Source: an uncultured Lachnospiraceae bacterium
GTDB lineage: Bacteria > Bacillota > Clostridia > Lachnospirales > Lachnospiraceae
Direction of reading: 5' to 3'
Assembly (NCBI GenBank): GCA_934292725.1
Contig: CAKQXY010000065.1
Location: 1 to 16,107, forward strand
DNA length: 16,107 nucleotides
The notes beneath the pieces are model-generated. The model was not told where the DNA came from, ran no database searches, and saw only the letters and a program-made list of their open reading frames with translations. Both the position numbers and the translations under genes were made by a program. Below are positions 1 to 6,346 of the stretch, in pieces; position 1 is the stretch's first letter, and each line of letters opens with the position of its first letter.

Positions 1-2
1 AA

Positions 3-75
3 AGCTGATGACGGGACTCGGACCCGTGACCTCCTCATTACCAATGAGGTGCGCTACCACCTGTGCCACATCAGC
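3..75 (-). tRNA. tRNA-Thr (anticodon GGT)
   Basis: Read on the minus strand, the gene folds as a cloverleaf. The acceptor GCTGATG pairs with CATCAGC, the anticodon stem CCTCA/TGAGG encloses loop TTGGTAA (anticodon GGT, threonine), and the T stem ACGGG/CCCGT encloses TCCGAGT. The discriminator base is T at position 3 and no CCA is encoded. It is transcribed from its own promoter just downstream of the rlmB operon terminator. Isotype and limits are clear. Confidence 0.96.
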
Positions 76-110
76 TTGTTTGCCGGACTTTATTTCGCTC
101 GACACGCACT

Positions 111-139
111 ACTATACTACTTTCCGAATGTTTTGTCAA
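111..139 (-). promoter_or_regulatory. sigma-A promoter of tRNA-Thr
   Basis: On the minus strand a perfect -35 TTGACA (134-139) is separated by 17 bases from -10 TATAGT (111-116), predicting a start near 104, about 30 bases before the tRNA. Directly upstream (about 141-170) is a run of A-tracts resembling an UP element, fitting a strong stable-RNA promoter. Confidence 0.85.
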
Positions 140-168
140 CACCTTTTTTAAGTTTTTTTATTTTTATT

Positions 169-214
169 AAAAAAGACATCAATTTAGCTCTCCGACTATA
201 CAAAGAGCTAAATT
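169..214 (-). terminator. rho-independent terminator after rlmB
   Basis: An 11-bp perfect inverted repeat, AATTTAGCTCT (204-214) and AGAGCTAAATT (181-191), encloses a 12-base loop. On the minus strand it is followed by GATGTC and a run of six T. It lies 23 bases past the rlmB stop and would end the cysE-cysS-mrnC-rlmB transcript before the tRNA-Thr promoter. Confidence 0.82.
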
Positions 215-237
215 GTGTCAAAATTCATACTATCTGT

Positions 238-975
238 TTAGCGTCTCTGTCTTACAATCTCGTATGCCAAAACACCCATAGCTACAGATGCATTTAAGGA
301 ATCGATGTCACCCTTCATTGGGATAGAGGCAACCATATCGCAATGTTCCTTTACAAGTCTGGACACACCCTCTCCTTCATTTCCAATGACAAGACCGATA
401 GGTCCCTTCAAATTAAGGGAATACATTTCCTCGCCGTCCATATCTGCACAGACAAACCACATTCCCTCTTTCTTTAAGTCTTCCATTACAGTAACAAGAT
501 TTGTTACTTTTGCAACAGGCGTATAATTTACTGCACCAGCAGAGGTACGTGCAACTGTCGCTGTTAAACCAACTGCTCTGCGCTTTGGAATGATTACACC
601 ATGTGCACCTGCCTGATTTGCAGTACGAATGATAGCGCCTAAATTGTGCGGATCTTCAATCCCATCAAGAAGCACAATAAACGGTGCCTCACCCTTTTTC
701 TTTGCATTCTCTAAAATATCAGAAACCTCTGCGTACTCACATGCTGCACAATATGCAATCACACCCTGATGATTCTTAGTCTCAGACAGCTGATCAAGAC
801 GTTCCTTCTTTACATACTGCACCATAGTGTCCTGCTTCTTTGCTTCACGCAGGATCGTCTTTACAGGTCCGTCCTGACATCCATCCAGTACAAACAGTCT
901 GTCAACAGTTTTTCCACTTCGAAATGCTTCAAGAACCGCGTTTCGGCCCTCTGTTAATGATTCATGATATCCCAT
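238..975 (-). CDS. rlmB: 23S rRNA (guanosine-2'-O-)-methyltransferase RlmB (TrmH/SpoU family)
   Basis: The 245-residue product has the full SpoU/TrmH layout. An N-terminal L30e-like RNA-binding region (about 1-75) is followed by the SPOUT methyltransferase domain, with motif 1 NLGAIIRTANQAGA (111-124), motif 2 IGLVIGNEGEGVSRL (193-207) and motif 3 IPMKGDIDSLNASVA (218-232), which form the knotted S-adenosylmethionine site. By family it 2'-O-methylates a guanosine in the peptidyl-transferase loop of 23S rRNA (G2251 in E. coli); an alternative is a TrmH-like tRNA methylase, but the N-terminal domain and position next to mrnC favour RlmB. It starts 8 bases after mrnC, and its ribosome binding site AAGGA lies inside the mrnC end. 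It is the last gene of the cysteine T-box operon, so expression should partly follow tRNA-Cys charging. Confidence 0.93.
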   Translation of the reverse strand: MGYHESLTEGRNAVLEAFRSGKTVDRLFVLDGCQDGPVKTILREAKKQDTMVQYVKKERLDQLSETKNHQGVIAYCAACEYAEVSDILENAKKKGEAPFIVLLDGIEDPHNLGAIIRTANQAGAHGVIIPKRRAVGLTATVARTSAGAVNYTPVAKVTNLVTVMEDLKKEGMWFVCADMDGEEMYSLNLKGPIGLVIGNEGEGVSRLVKEHCDMVASIPMKGDIDSLNASVAMGVLAYEIVRQRR

Positions 976-983
976 ATTTTTCT

Positions 984-1478
984 TTATTCCTTCGTCCTTT
1001 CTTCTTCCTGATGCAGCTTTTCTTTTTCAGGTGCTTCGACGCACAGCACACCTGTGCGCACAAAGCCCTCTGAAAGAAGATCAAGCAAACGCTCCATCTC
1101 ACCATTTAAATACAGATAACCACAAAGTGCCTCCAATCCAGTTGCATGACGATAATCAGACATCGTTGCATTCTTTGCCTTTGTAAAAGATCTTGCATTA
1201 CGGCCTCTGCGGTAAGCAGATGTCTCTTCCTCTGTCAAAAGCGGTGCAATTGCAAATGCAATTGCAGCCTGTGAAGAGGCACGGCAGACACTGCTTGCCT
1301 GCTTATTTAATTTATCCACCTGTGTATTTCCGTGGCTTACAAAAATCGTGCGGACAATCATATCGTAAATCCCATCACCAATATAAGCAAGCACCAACGG
1401 TGAATATTCCTTTGCAGGCATCTGCTTTAATAAAAATTTCTGTTGGATCTGTTCAAGCAGCTGCTGATTTTGTTCCAT
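984..1478 (-). CDS. mrnC: Mini-ribonuclease III
   Basis: This 164-residue protein is a stand-alone RNase III catalytic domain with no double-stranded RNA-binding domain, the hallmark of Mini-III. The first acidic catalytic motif is LAYIGDGIYD (30-39, Asp35), the family-typical RRGRNA follows at 90-95, and the second acidic motif is TGLEAL (113-118, Glu116). By family knowledge (B. subtilis MrnC) it is a homodimer that trims the ends of 23S rRNA precursor. The last 20 or so residues are a charged tail. It lies 33 bases after cysS with ribosome binding site GAGG about 6 bases before the ATG, and 8 bases before rlmB. Pairing with another 23S rRNA-modifying gene in a cysteine-regulated operon is the usual Firmicutes arrangement. 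Confidence 0.93.
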   Translation of the reverse strand: MEQNQQLLEQIQQKFLLKQMPAKEYSPLVLAYIGDGIYDMIVRTIFVSHGNTQVDKLNKQASSVCRASSQAAIAFAIAPLLTEEETSAYRRGRNARSFTKAKNATMSDYRHATGLEALCGYLYLNGEMERLLDLLSEGFVRTGVLCVEAPEKEKLHQEEERTKE

Positions 1479-1511
1479 GTATTTCCTCTTTCTATATCTT
1501 CCTGATTTTTA

Positions 1512-2912
1512 TTACACACGCTTCCAGGTTACACCCTGTCTTGTATCCTCAAGAATAATGCCCTTATCTGCAAGCTCATTACGAATTTCATCGGCACGCG
1601 CAAAGTTCTTTGCCTTTCTTGCCTGCTTACGCTCCTCGATCAAAGCTTCGATATCAGCATCCAAAAGTTCTTCTTTTTTCTCAATGATAATACCAAGGAT
1701 ATCGCAAAGCTGCTTTAAAATCTCATACAGTGCCTTTGCTGCCTTTCCTGAAAGCTCATCTGTCTTATTTGTATTTACATATTTTACAAGCTCGAAAATA
1801 GCTGCAATTGCATCTGCTGTGTTAAAGTCATCCTCCATTGCTGCCTCAAACTTGCCTACATATTTCTTTGCTTCCTCGACTACTTCGCTCTCCTGATTAG
1901 TAAGCTCACCCTCGTTAGCAGACTGTTTCTGAAGCCATGCAGCGCATGTTAAGATACGATCAAGTCCGTTCTTTGCTGCTTCCATAAGTTCTGCACTGAA
2001 ATTCAATGGACTTCTGTAATGTGCACTTAACATAAAGAAACGAAGTACCTGAAGATCATACTTTTTCTCAATATCTCTTACTAACAGGAAGTTGCCAAGT
2101 GACTTACTCATTTTACGATTATCAATATTTAAGAACGCATTGTGCATCCAATAATGAGAAAACTCTTTTCCGTTGCATGCCTCACTTTGTGCAATCTCAT
2201 TTTCATGATGCGGGAAAATCAAATCCTCACCGCCGGCATGAATATCAATCTGCTCACCTAAGTATTTCTTTGACATAACAGAGCACTCAATATGCCAGCC
2301 CGGACGTCCTTCGCTCCACGGAGACTCCCAGTATGGCTCTCCTTCCTTCTTTGGCTTCCACAAAACAAAATCAAGCGGGCTTTCCTTGTCTTCCTCTCCG
2401 CTTACCTTTAAATCGCGAAAACCTGACTGAAGATCATCAAGATTCTTATGTGAAAGCTTGCCATATTCCTTAAAACTTGCAGTACGGAAGTAAACAGTTC
2501 CATTCTTCTCATACGCGTGACCTTTTTCGATCAGAGTACTGATCATATCGATCATTCCATCGATTTCCTGTGTTGCAAGAGGATGAGTTGTCGCCGGCTT
2601 TACATTCATAGCAGCCATATCCTGCTTGCACTCTTTTATAAAGCGTTCAGAGATAACAGATGCATCAACGCCTTCCTCATTTGCCTTTTTGATGATCTTA
2701 TCATCTACATCAGTAAAGTTTGAAACATAATTTACATCATAGCCCTTATATTCCATATAGCGGCGCACAGTATCAAATACGATCATCGGACGTGCATTTC
2801 CAATATGAATATAATTGTATACTGTAGGACCGCAGACATACATTTTTACCTTTCCCGGCTCAAGCGGCTTAAATTCTTCTTTTCGTTTTGTTAATGTATT
2901 GTAGATTTCCAT
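1512..2912 (-). CDS. cysS: Cysteinyl-tRNA synthetase
   Basis: This 466-residue class I aminoacyl-tRNA synthetase charges tRNA-Cys with cysteine in the cytoplasm. The Rossmann catalytic domain carries the HIGH-type motif HIGNA (36-40) and a perfect KMSKS loop (267-271). The zinc ligands that read the cysteine thiol are visible as Cys27 (MYVCGPT), Cys210 (WHIECS), His235 and Glu239 (FPHHENE), matching the known E. coli ligands in spacing. The C-terminal helical region (about 320-466) is the expected DALR and tRNA-binding part. Length is normal for bacteria. The start ATG lies within the 3' end of cysE (22-base overlap) with AAAGG about 7 bases upstream, suggesting translational coupling. Control by the upstream cysteine T-box means low charged tRNA-Cys raises expression. 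Confidence 0.97.
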   Translation of the reverse strand: MEIYNTLTKRKEEFKPLEPGKVKMYVCGPTVYNYIHIGNARPMIVFDTVRRYMEYKGYDVNYVSNFTDVDDKIIKKANEEGVDASVISERFIKECKQDMAAMNVKPATTHPLATQEIDGMIDMISTLIEKGHAYEKNGTVYFRTASFKEYGKLSHKNLDDLQSGFRDLKVSGEEDKESPLDFVLWKPKKEGEPYWESPWSEGRPGWHIECSVMSKKYLGEQIDIHAGGEDLIFPHHENEIAQSEACNGKEFSHYWMHNAFLNIDNRKMSKSLGNFLLVRDIEKKYDLQVLRFFMLSAHYRSPLNFSAELMEAAKNGLDRILTCAAWLQKQSANEGELTNQESEVVEEAKKYVGKFEAAMEDDFNTADAIAAIFELVKYVNTNKTDELSGKAAKALYEILKQLCDILGIIIEKKEELLDADIEALIEERKQARKAKNFARADEIRNELADKGIILEDTRQGVTWKRV

Positions 2913-3577
2913 GTTTTTTCCTTTCTTCTTTTCGCTTTCATCTGTGATTTTTCAACCGTTTGATACAGCTTAGCGTACTGCTTTTTAAGCTGTTCAATAT
3001 CAGCAAGCACCGGATCTGGCAGGTGCACCTGATCAAGATCAGTTTGCGGCAATCGTACATTATCACGCTTGACAACACGTCCCGGAACTCCTACCACCGT
3101 AGAATTTGGCGGAACTGGTTTTAATACAACACTTCCAGCACCGATCTTACAGTTGTCTCCAATTGTAATGGAGCCGAGAACCTTAGCGCCTGCACTGATC
3201 ATAACATTATTTCCAATTGTTGGATGGCGTTTTCCATGCTCTTTTCCTGTACCGCCTAGTGTAACGCCCTGGTATAAGGTAACATTGTCACCAATCTCTG
3301 CTGTCTCTCCAATCACAACACCGTGACCATGATCAATAAAAAATCCTTTTCCAATCTTGGCTCCCGGGTGGATCTCAATTCCAGTTCTTCGTGCTGTACA
3401 CTGAGAAATCATACGCGCTGCAAAATATCTTTTTTTCAGATAAAGCCTGTGCGCAAGACGATACCAAAGTACTGCCCAGAAACAGGGATACAAAAATACC
3501 TCTGCCGGTGAATTAATTGCCGGATCCCGTTCTCTGATCAGCGAAATTTCATCAAGTACATATTGAACGATTCTCAT
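2891..3577 (-). CDS. cysE: Serine O-acetyltransferase
   Basis: The 228-residue enzyme makes O-acetylserine from serine and acetyl-CoA, the first step of cysteine synthesis. After a short helical N-terminus (about 1-60) comes a left-handed beta-helix of hexapeptide repeats (about 66-165), including DHGHGVVIGE (82-91), TLGGTGKEHGKRHP (107-119 region) and GVPGRVV (163-169). His83 aligns with the catalytic His158 of E. coli CysE; the partner Asp143 is replaced by Glu68 (GIEIHPG), a conservative change. It is shorter than E. coli CysE (273) and lacks the longer N-terminal extension, as in many Gram-positives. The ATG is preceded by GGGAG at good spacing and overlaps a short upstream frame by ATGA. 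It is the first gene behind the T-box. Confidence 0.95.
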   Translation of the reverse strand: MRIVQYVLDEISLIRERDPAINSPAEVFLYPCFWAVLWYRLAHRLYLKKRYFAARMISQCTARRTGIEIHPGAKIGKGFFIDHGHGVVIGETAEIGDNVTLYQGVTLGGTGKEHGKRHPTIGNNVMISAGAKVLGSITIGDNCKIGAGSVVLKPVPPNSTVVGVPGRVVKRDNVRLPQTDLDQVHLPDPVLADIEQLKKQYAKLYQTVEKSQMKAKRRKEKTWKSTIH

Positions 3578-3663
3578 GCCACTCCCTTCTTGCTTCGAAA
3601 ATACTTATCCGCATTTTTGATACCTACGACTTGCTCCACTGCCGGAAATCGCTGCATTCTCAT
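3574..3663 (-). CDS. possible 29-codon leader ORF coupled to cysE
   Basis: Between the long leader hairpin and cysE there is an ATG-started frame of 29 codons, beginning MRMQRFPAVEQ and ending SKKGVA. Its TGA overlaps the cysE ATG as ATGA, the configuration used for translational coupling. The only ribosome-binding-like sequence is GGAAAC about 10 bases upstream, and it is buried in the foot of the hairpin at 3672-3729. The peptide has no cysteine, no signal and no domain I recognise. The same frame stays open back through the T-box terminator, which argues that an open frame here may be chance. I list it as a candidate only. Confidence 0.2.
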   Translation of the reverse strand: MRMQRFPAVEQVVGIKNADKYFRSKKGVA

Positions 3664-3671
3664 TCTTGTAC

Positions 3672-3729
3672 GGTTTCCAAGGTCAAAAACAGTTTCGTGC
3701 TTGCACGAACTGTTTTGACTTTGGAAACC
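3672..3729 (-). repeat. 58-base near-perfect inverted repeat in the cysE leader
   Basis: The arms GGTTTCCAAAGTCAAAACAG... and ...CTGTTTTTGACCTTGGAAACC pair over about 27 positions with one mismatch and two single-base bulges, around a CGTGC-AA-GCACG tip. It lies after the T-box terminator and 95 bases before cysE. No T-run follows, so it is not a second terminator. TACAA lies directly before the element and TACAAG one base after it, which could be a short target duplication of a MITE-like insertion or chance. It might otherwise serve as an RNase III processing or stability hairpin. Confidence 0.7.
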
Positions 3730-3736
3730 TTGTATC

Positions 3737-3772
3737 AAAAAAATAACGTCCCCTGGCAAAAGCCAGGAGACG
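3737..3772 (-). terminator. T-box regulated intrinsic terminator
   Basis: On the minus strand CGTCTCCTGGC and GCCAGGGGACG form an 11-bp stem (one U-G pair) with loop TTTT (3747-3772), followed by TTATTTTTTT (3737-3746). Its 5' arm CTCCTG is also the 3' arm of the antiterminator, so the two structures exclude each other. Confidence 0.92.
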
Positions 3773-3996
3773 AAAAATTTTCCGCGGTTCCACTCCTGTG
3801 AGAGCATAGATGCTGACACTTATGCTGTATACACAGCCGGTGATAACGCAAACCAGCGTGCCATGCTACTTTATTCACACAGCCAGCTCCCGGATGCACT
3901 TCCTGTCTCACTCCACGAAGCAGGTTTTCAGCCTAGACCTGCTCTCTCTGACATTTCCTGCGACAGTACTCTTTCCGTTCAAAGCCTTTTCGAAGC
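3737..3996 (-). promoter_or_regulatory. cysteine T-box riboswitch upstream of cysE-cysS
   Basis: The minus-strand leader holds a complete T-box. Stem I shows AGAGAG (about 3942-3949) and a distal hairpin GCAGGT/ACCTGC. A specifier-loop candidate GGAAG-TGC-ATCC places UGC (cysteine) at 3896-3898, followed by a purine as expected. Stem III appears as GCTGT-GTAT-ACAGC. The conserved T-box sequence AGGAGTGGAACCGCGG is at 3782-3797; its UGGA element would pair with an uncharged tRNA ending U-CCA, and tRNA-Cys has a U discriminator. CAGGAG and CTCCTG form the antiterminator, competing with the terminator at 3737-3772. Uncharged tRNA-Cys should therefore switch on cysE, cysS, mrnC and rlmB. The 5' limit is estimated from the -10 box. 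Confidence 0.93.
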
Positions 3997-4002
3997 TTTT
4001 TT

Positions 4003-4008
4003 ATTGTA
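4003..4008 (-). promoter_or_regulatory. probable -10 box of the T-box operon promoter
   Basis: The minus-strand hexamer TACAAT lies just upstream of the first leader hairpin and 40 bases past the stop of the preceding gene, giving a predicted start near 3996. I see no good -35 at 16-18 bases (ACATCT at best), so the promoter is supported mainly by position and the -10 match. Confidence 0.45.
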
Positions 4009-4047
4009 TGATGCAAAAATATCACAGATGTCTGTTTATTCACTGTA

Positions 4048-5412
4048 TTACAGTGCTGCACCATTTCTAGTGTTACTATATGTGATGTTTTCGGATTTGT
4101 CAACCTTTTTTGGCTTCTTTGCCTTTGGATAAATCTTATAAAGTGTTTCATCATCATAATTTTCATCCAGCCACTGCTGTACTACATTGCTTGCCGGAAT
4201 ATTTTTTTCACGCTGATCCTGGCGCATAAGTGCCGCTGCTGACACAAGACTGTCTGCTGCCATAAAAATGATCAGACACCATGTTATAATTTTTCCGGCA
4301 AGCATTGGAATCTTTTCAATCCACTTAGAAAGATAAGGATAAACTCCTTTCAGCCACACAACACCTGCAATTCCCCAGAAAAAGCAAAACAGTAAATTAA
4401 TTCGGCCTCCGATATTAAACATAAAGCCGCTGTAATCCCAGAATATCTTTCCAAATACGATTTCCGTAAAAACGCTGCACAAATACTCGTATACACCGCC
4501 TAATACGGTTCCCATCGCAAAAATAAACGATGATGAACGATTTCTGTAGTTGTACAAAAGCGATGTTGCTACCACCATTGCAAATCCCCATACAATACTA
4601 AATGGACCCCATACAACACTGCTTCTGCTCATCCAGTACCCCATCGTAATACGACAAAATACAGTCTCTATCAAATCACCTGCAAATGCACCGATAAAAA
4701 ACAATAATACCAGCTTGTAAAAACTGCAGCCTTCAGCAAAAACAGTTGTTTTTTCCTTTTCTAAACGTTCTCCCTCATTTATTGCAGGATATGCCTTTTC
4801 CACACGCATCAGGATATGCTTTTCAAGCCATCTTCCAAAACGTTTTTTTCTGCTGTAGAGTTCGTGATCAATCTTTTGAATCGTATCATTTCTCTTTACA
4901 CTGCCGCGAATGATATATGTAGATCCCAAAATATCAATTATCAGCACACCAAACAGTGCCCACAATGCTATCTGCATCATAAATGATGGCACCATATGAT
5001 AAAGCTTCATCAAAACAGGTGTTACAAATTTAACTGATAAAACACCTAAAATACCCCATACAACAGAATACTGCAGGCAGATGTATCCATCAAGATTCCA
5101 TCTTTTAGAAGAATAGTCCCACCATTTTTTATGATCCAATTTTTCAAGAATCTTTGCTGTAAACCACTCAAGAAGTGTACTAACTCCCACACAGCCCAGA
5201 AACAAAATGGGTATCTCATCAAACAATTCTGGAAAGCCAATTGTTATAATTACTGCTGCAATGCCGTATACAATACAAAGTGGGCTGTTTAGCATACCTC
5301 TGTTCATAAATTTTCTGTATTTTAAAACACAAAAGCACGTCTCTGCAATCCACCCCAAAAATGAATATACGAAAAAGAGCCAAAGACACCCGAATAAATC
5401 AAGTTCTCCCAT
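4048..5412 (-). CDS. PF06541-family membrane protein with tandemly duplicated domain
   Basis: This 454-residue multi-pass membrane protein belongs by sequence character to the PF06541 'putative ABC-transporter type IV' family, whose biochemical role is unknown; no ATPase or substrate-binding protein is encoded nearby. The domain occurs twice. Copy 1 (about 5-165) has FVYSFLGWIAET, FMNRGMLNSPLCIVYG, and KKWWDYSSKRWNLDGYICL followed by PVLMKLYHMVP. Copy 2 (about 232-395) has FFIGAFAGDLIET, VVWGPFSIVWG, and IFWDYSGFMFNIGGRINL followed by YLSKWIEKIP. A charged cytosolic-type linker (170-230) with AYPAINEGERL joins them, and the tail (397-454) is basic and acidic without membrane segments. It starts 51 bases after ispF with AAAGGA 14 bases upstream, so co-transcription with ispF is likely. 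Family assignment is confident; function is not known. Confidence 0.8.
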   Translation of the reverse strand: MGELDLFGCLWLFFVYSFLGWIAETCFCVLKYRKFMNRGMLNSPLCIVYGIAAVIITIGFPELFDEIPILFLGCVGVSTLLEWFTAKILEKLDHKKWWDYSSKRWNLDGYICLQYSVVWGILGVLSVKFVTPVLMKLYHMVPSFMMQIALWALFGVLIIDILGSTYIIRGSVKRNDTIQKIDHELYSRKKRFGRWLEKHILMRVEKAYPAINEGERLEKEKTTVFAEGCSFYKLVLLFFIGAFAGDLIETVFCRITMGYWMSRSSVVWGPFSIVWGFAMVVATSLLYNYRNRSSSFIFAMGTVLGGVYEYLCSVFTEIVFGKIFWDYSGFMFNIGGRINLLFCFFWGIAGVVWLKGVYPYLSKWIEKIPMLAGKIITWCLIIFMAADSLVSAAALMRQDQREKNIPASNVVQQWLDENYDDETLYKIYPKAKKPKKVDKSENITYSNTRNGAAL

Positions 5413-5463
5413 TATTTTCCAGTTATCCTTTCAAATTTTCAATTACTAAAGATCAGTTAGAGA

Positions 5464-5991
5464 TCAATTTTTGCAGCCGCCACAGCCACCGCAGCCAATC
5501 GTACCGTCCATATAAAATTCCGGCTTATCAATTAAGCATACCGCCTGTGAAGAGATACCCTCTCCTGTTCCTGTAAAGCCTAGTCCTTCTTCTGTTGTTG
5601 CCTTGATGTTGACCTGATCGAGTTCAAGATGAAGTGCCTCTGCAATATTTGTTCTCATCTGCTCACGATATCCAGCAAGCTTCGGTCTCTGTGCAATAAC
5701 AGTTGCATCAATATTGCTGATGTAGTAACAATTTTCCTCAAGAAGCTCTCCTACTCTTTTTAGCAATTCTATGCTTGATGCTCCCTTATATGCCGGATCT
5801 GTATCCGGAAAATGCTGACCAATATCTCCAAGTGCAGCCGCACCAAGCAGCGCATCCATTATTGCATGAAGCAGCACATCTGCGTCAGAATGACCAAGAA
5901 GTCCTTTTTCATACGGAATCTCTACACCGCCTAAAATCAGTTTGCGTCCCTCAACGAGGCGATGCACATCATATCCCATACCAACTCTCAT
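5464..5991 (-). CDS. ispF: 2-C-methyl-D-erythritol 2,4-cyclodiphosphate synthase with Cys/Gly-rich tail
   Basis: IspF closes the cyclic diphosphate in the MEP (non-mevalonate) isoprenoid pathway, releasing CMP; it is a cytosolic trimer with a metal at each active site. Seen here are the metal ligands Asp8 and His10 in GYDVHRL (6-12), GLLGHSDADVLLHAIMDALL with the third histidine, the FPDTDP loop, and the C-terminal signature ATTEEGLGFTGTGEGI. The core ends near residue 158. At 175 residues it is longer than the usual 155-160, and the extra tail contains GCGGCGGCKN, a cluster of three cysteines not needed for known IspF activity. Start ATG has AAGGAG 7 bases upstream and its own promoter; a PF06541 gene follows. 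No ispD is present in the window. Confidence 0.96.
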   Translation of the reverse strand: MRVGMGYDVHRLVEGRKLILGGVEIPYEKGLLGHSDADVLLHAIMDALLGAAALGDIGQHFPDTDPAYKGASSIELLKRVGELLEENCYYISNIDATVIAQRPKLAGYREQMRTNIAEALHLELDQVNIKATTEEGLGFTGTGEGISSQAVCLIDKPEFYMDGTIGCGGCGGCKN

Positions 5992-6025
5992 ATCAAATCT
6001 CCTTATCTTTCTTTATTTTGTAATT

Positions 6026-6054
6026 ATCATATCACGACTTACTTTTATTTTCCA
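6026..6054 (-). promoter_or_regulatory. extended -10 promoter upstream of ispF
   Basis: On the minus strand TGA-TATGAT (-10 at 6026-6031, with TGn extension) is 17 bases from TGGAAA (6049-6054, four of six matches to TTGACA). The predicted start is about 30 bases before the ispF ATG. It faces away from the tRNA-Val promoter, so the region 6026-6126 is a divergent promoter region. Confidence 0.6.
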
Positions 6055-6097
6055 CGCAGAATCCATAAAAATTTTCGGAATTTTTTGAAAAATTTGC

Positions 6098-6126
6098 TTG
6101 ACATTTTCTTTGATATGCGCTATACT
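6098..6126 (+). promoter_or_regulatory. sigma-A promoter of the tRNA-Val/tRNA-Met unit
   Basis: A perfect -35 TTGACA (6098-6103), a 17-base spacer and -10 TATACT (6121-6126) predict a start near 6133, six bases before tRNA-Val. Three A/T tracts spaced about 11 bases apart (6067-6095) lie directly upstream and resemble an UP element or curved DNA. Confidence 0.87.
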
Positions 6127-6138
6127 TCTCTTCGTCAA

Positions 6139-6211
6139 GGGGTCTTAGCTCAGCTGGGAGAGCATCTGCCTTACAAGCAGAGGGTCATAGGTTCGAGCCC
6201 TATAGGCCCCA
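6139..6211 (+). tRNA. tRNA-Val (anticodon TAC)
   Basis: Cloverleaf with acceptor GGGGTCT/AGGCCCC (one G-U pair), D arm TAGCTCAGCTGGGAGAGCA, anticodon stem TCTGC/GCAGA around CTTACAA (anticodon TAC, valine), and T arm with GGTTCGAGCCC. The discriminator is A; CCA is not encoded. First gene of a two-tRNA unit. Confidence 0.96.
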
Positions 6212-6215
6212 TCTT

Positions 6216-6289
6216 GGCGGAATAGCTCAGCTGGCTAGAGCACACGGTTCATACCCGTGGTGTCGAGAGTTCGAATCTCCCTTCCGCTA
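6216..6289 (+). tRNA. tRNA-Met (anticodon CAT), elongator type
   Basis: Acceptor GGCGGAA/TTCCGCT with a G-U first pair, D arm AGCTCAGCTGGCTAGAGC, anticodon stem CACGG/CCGTG around TTCATAC (CAT), T arm GAGAGTTCGAATCTC, discriminator A. The overall sequence resembles the Bacillus elongator tRNA-Met, including its terminal G-U pair. It lacks the initiator features (GGG/CCC anticodon-stem pairs) and the typical Ile2 acceptor. It follows tRNA-Val by four bases. Confidence 0.92.
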
Positions 6290-6299
6290 CTGACTATAA

Positions 6300-6324
6300 G
6301 GGTCGCGCAGGCGATCCTTTTTTT
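6300..6324 (+). terminator. terminator of the tRNA-Val/Met unit
   Basis: GGGTCGC-GCAG-GCGATCC forms a 7-bp stem (one G-U pair) with a four-base loop, followed directly by seven T (6318-6324), ten bases after tRNA-Met. Confidence 0.88.
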
Positions 6325-6346
6325 GTGTCATAAAATTTCATCCCAC

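Noticed and set aside
3574..3819. An 81-codon minus-strand frame running through the T-box sequence, its terminator, the long hairpin and up to cysE
   Set aside because: Its first half is dictated by conserved T-box RNA elements, its start is a GTG without a convincing ribosome binding site, and the product resembles nothing. Only the last 29 codons are kept as a weak candidate leader ORF.
4009..4060. Terminator between the duplicated PF06541 gene and the T-box leader
   Set aside because: CACTG-TAATA-CAGTG over the stop codon and ACAG-ACAT-CTGT beyond it are short stems, and only the second has a few T nearby; neither is convincing.
5962..6225. Plus-strand 87-codon frame
   Set aside because: It runs across the ispF promoter, the tRNA promoter and tRNA-Val; it is a shadow of non-coding DNA.
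6216..6289. Reading the CAT tRNA as initiator tRNA or tRNA-Ile2
   Set aside because: The anticodon stem lacks the initiator G-C triplet pairs, and the acceptor and D arm match elongator tRNA-Met rather than the lysidine-modified Ile2 type.
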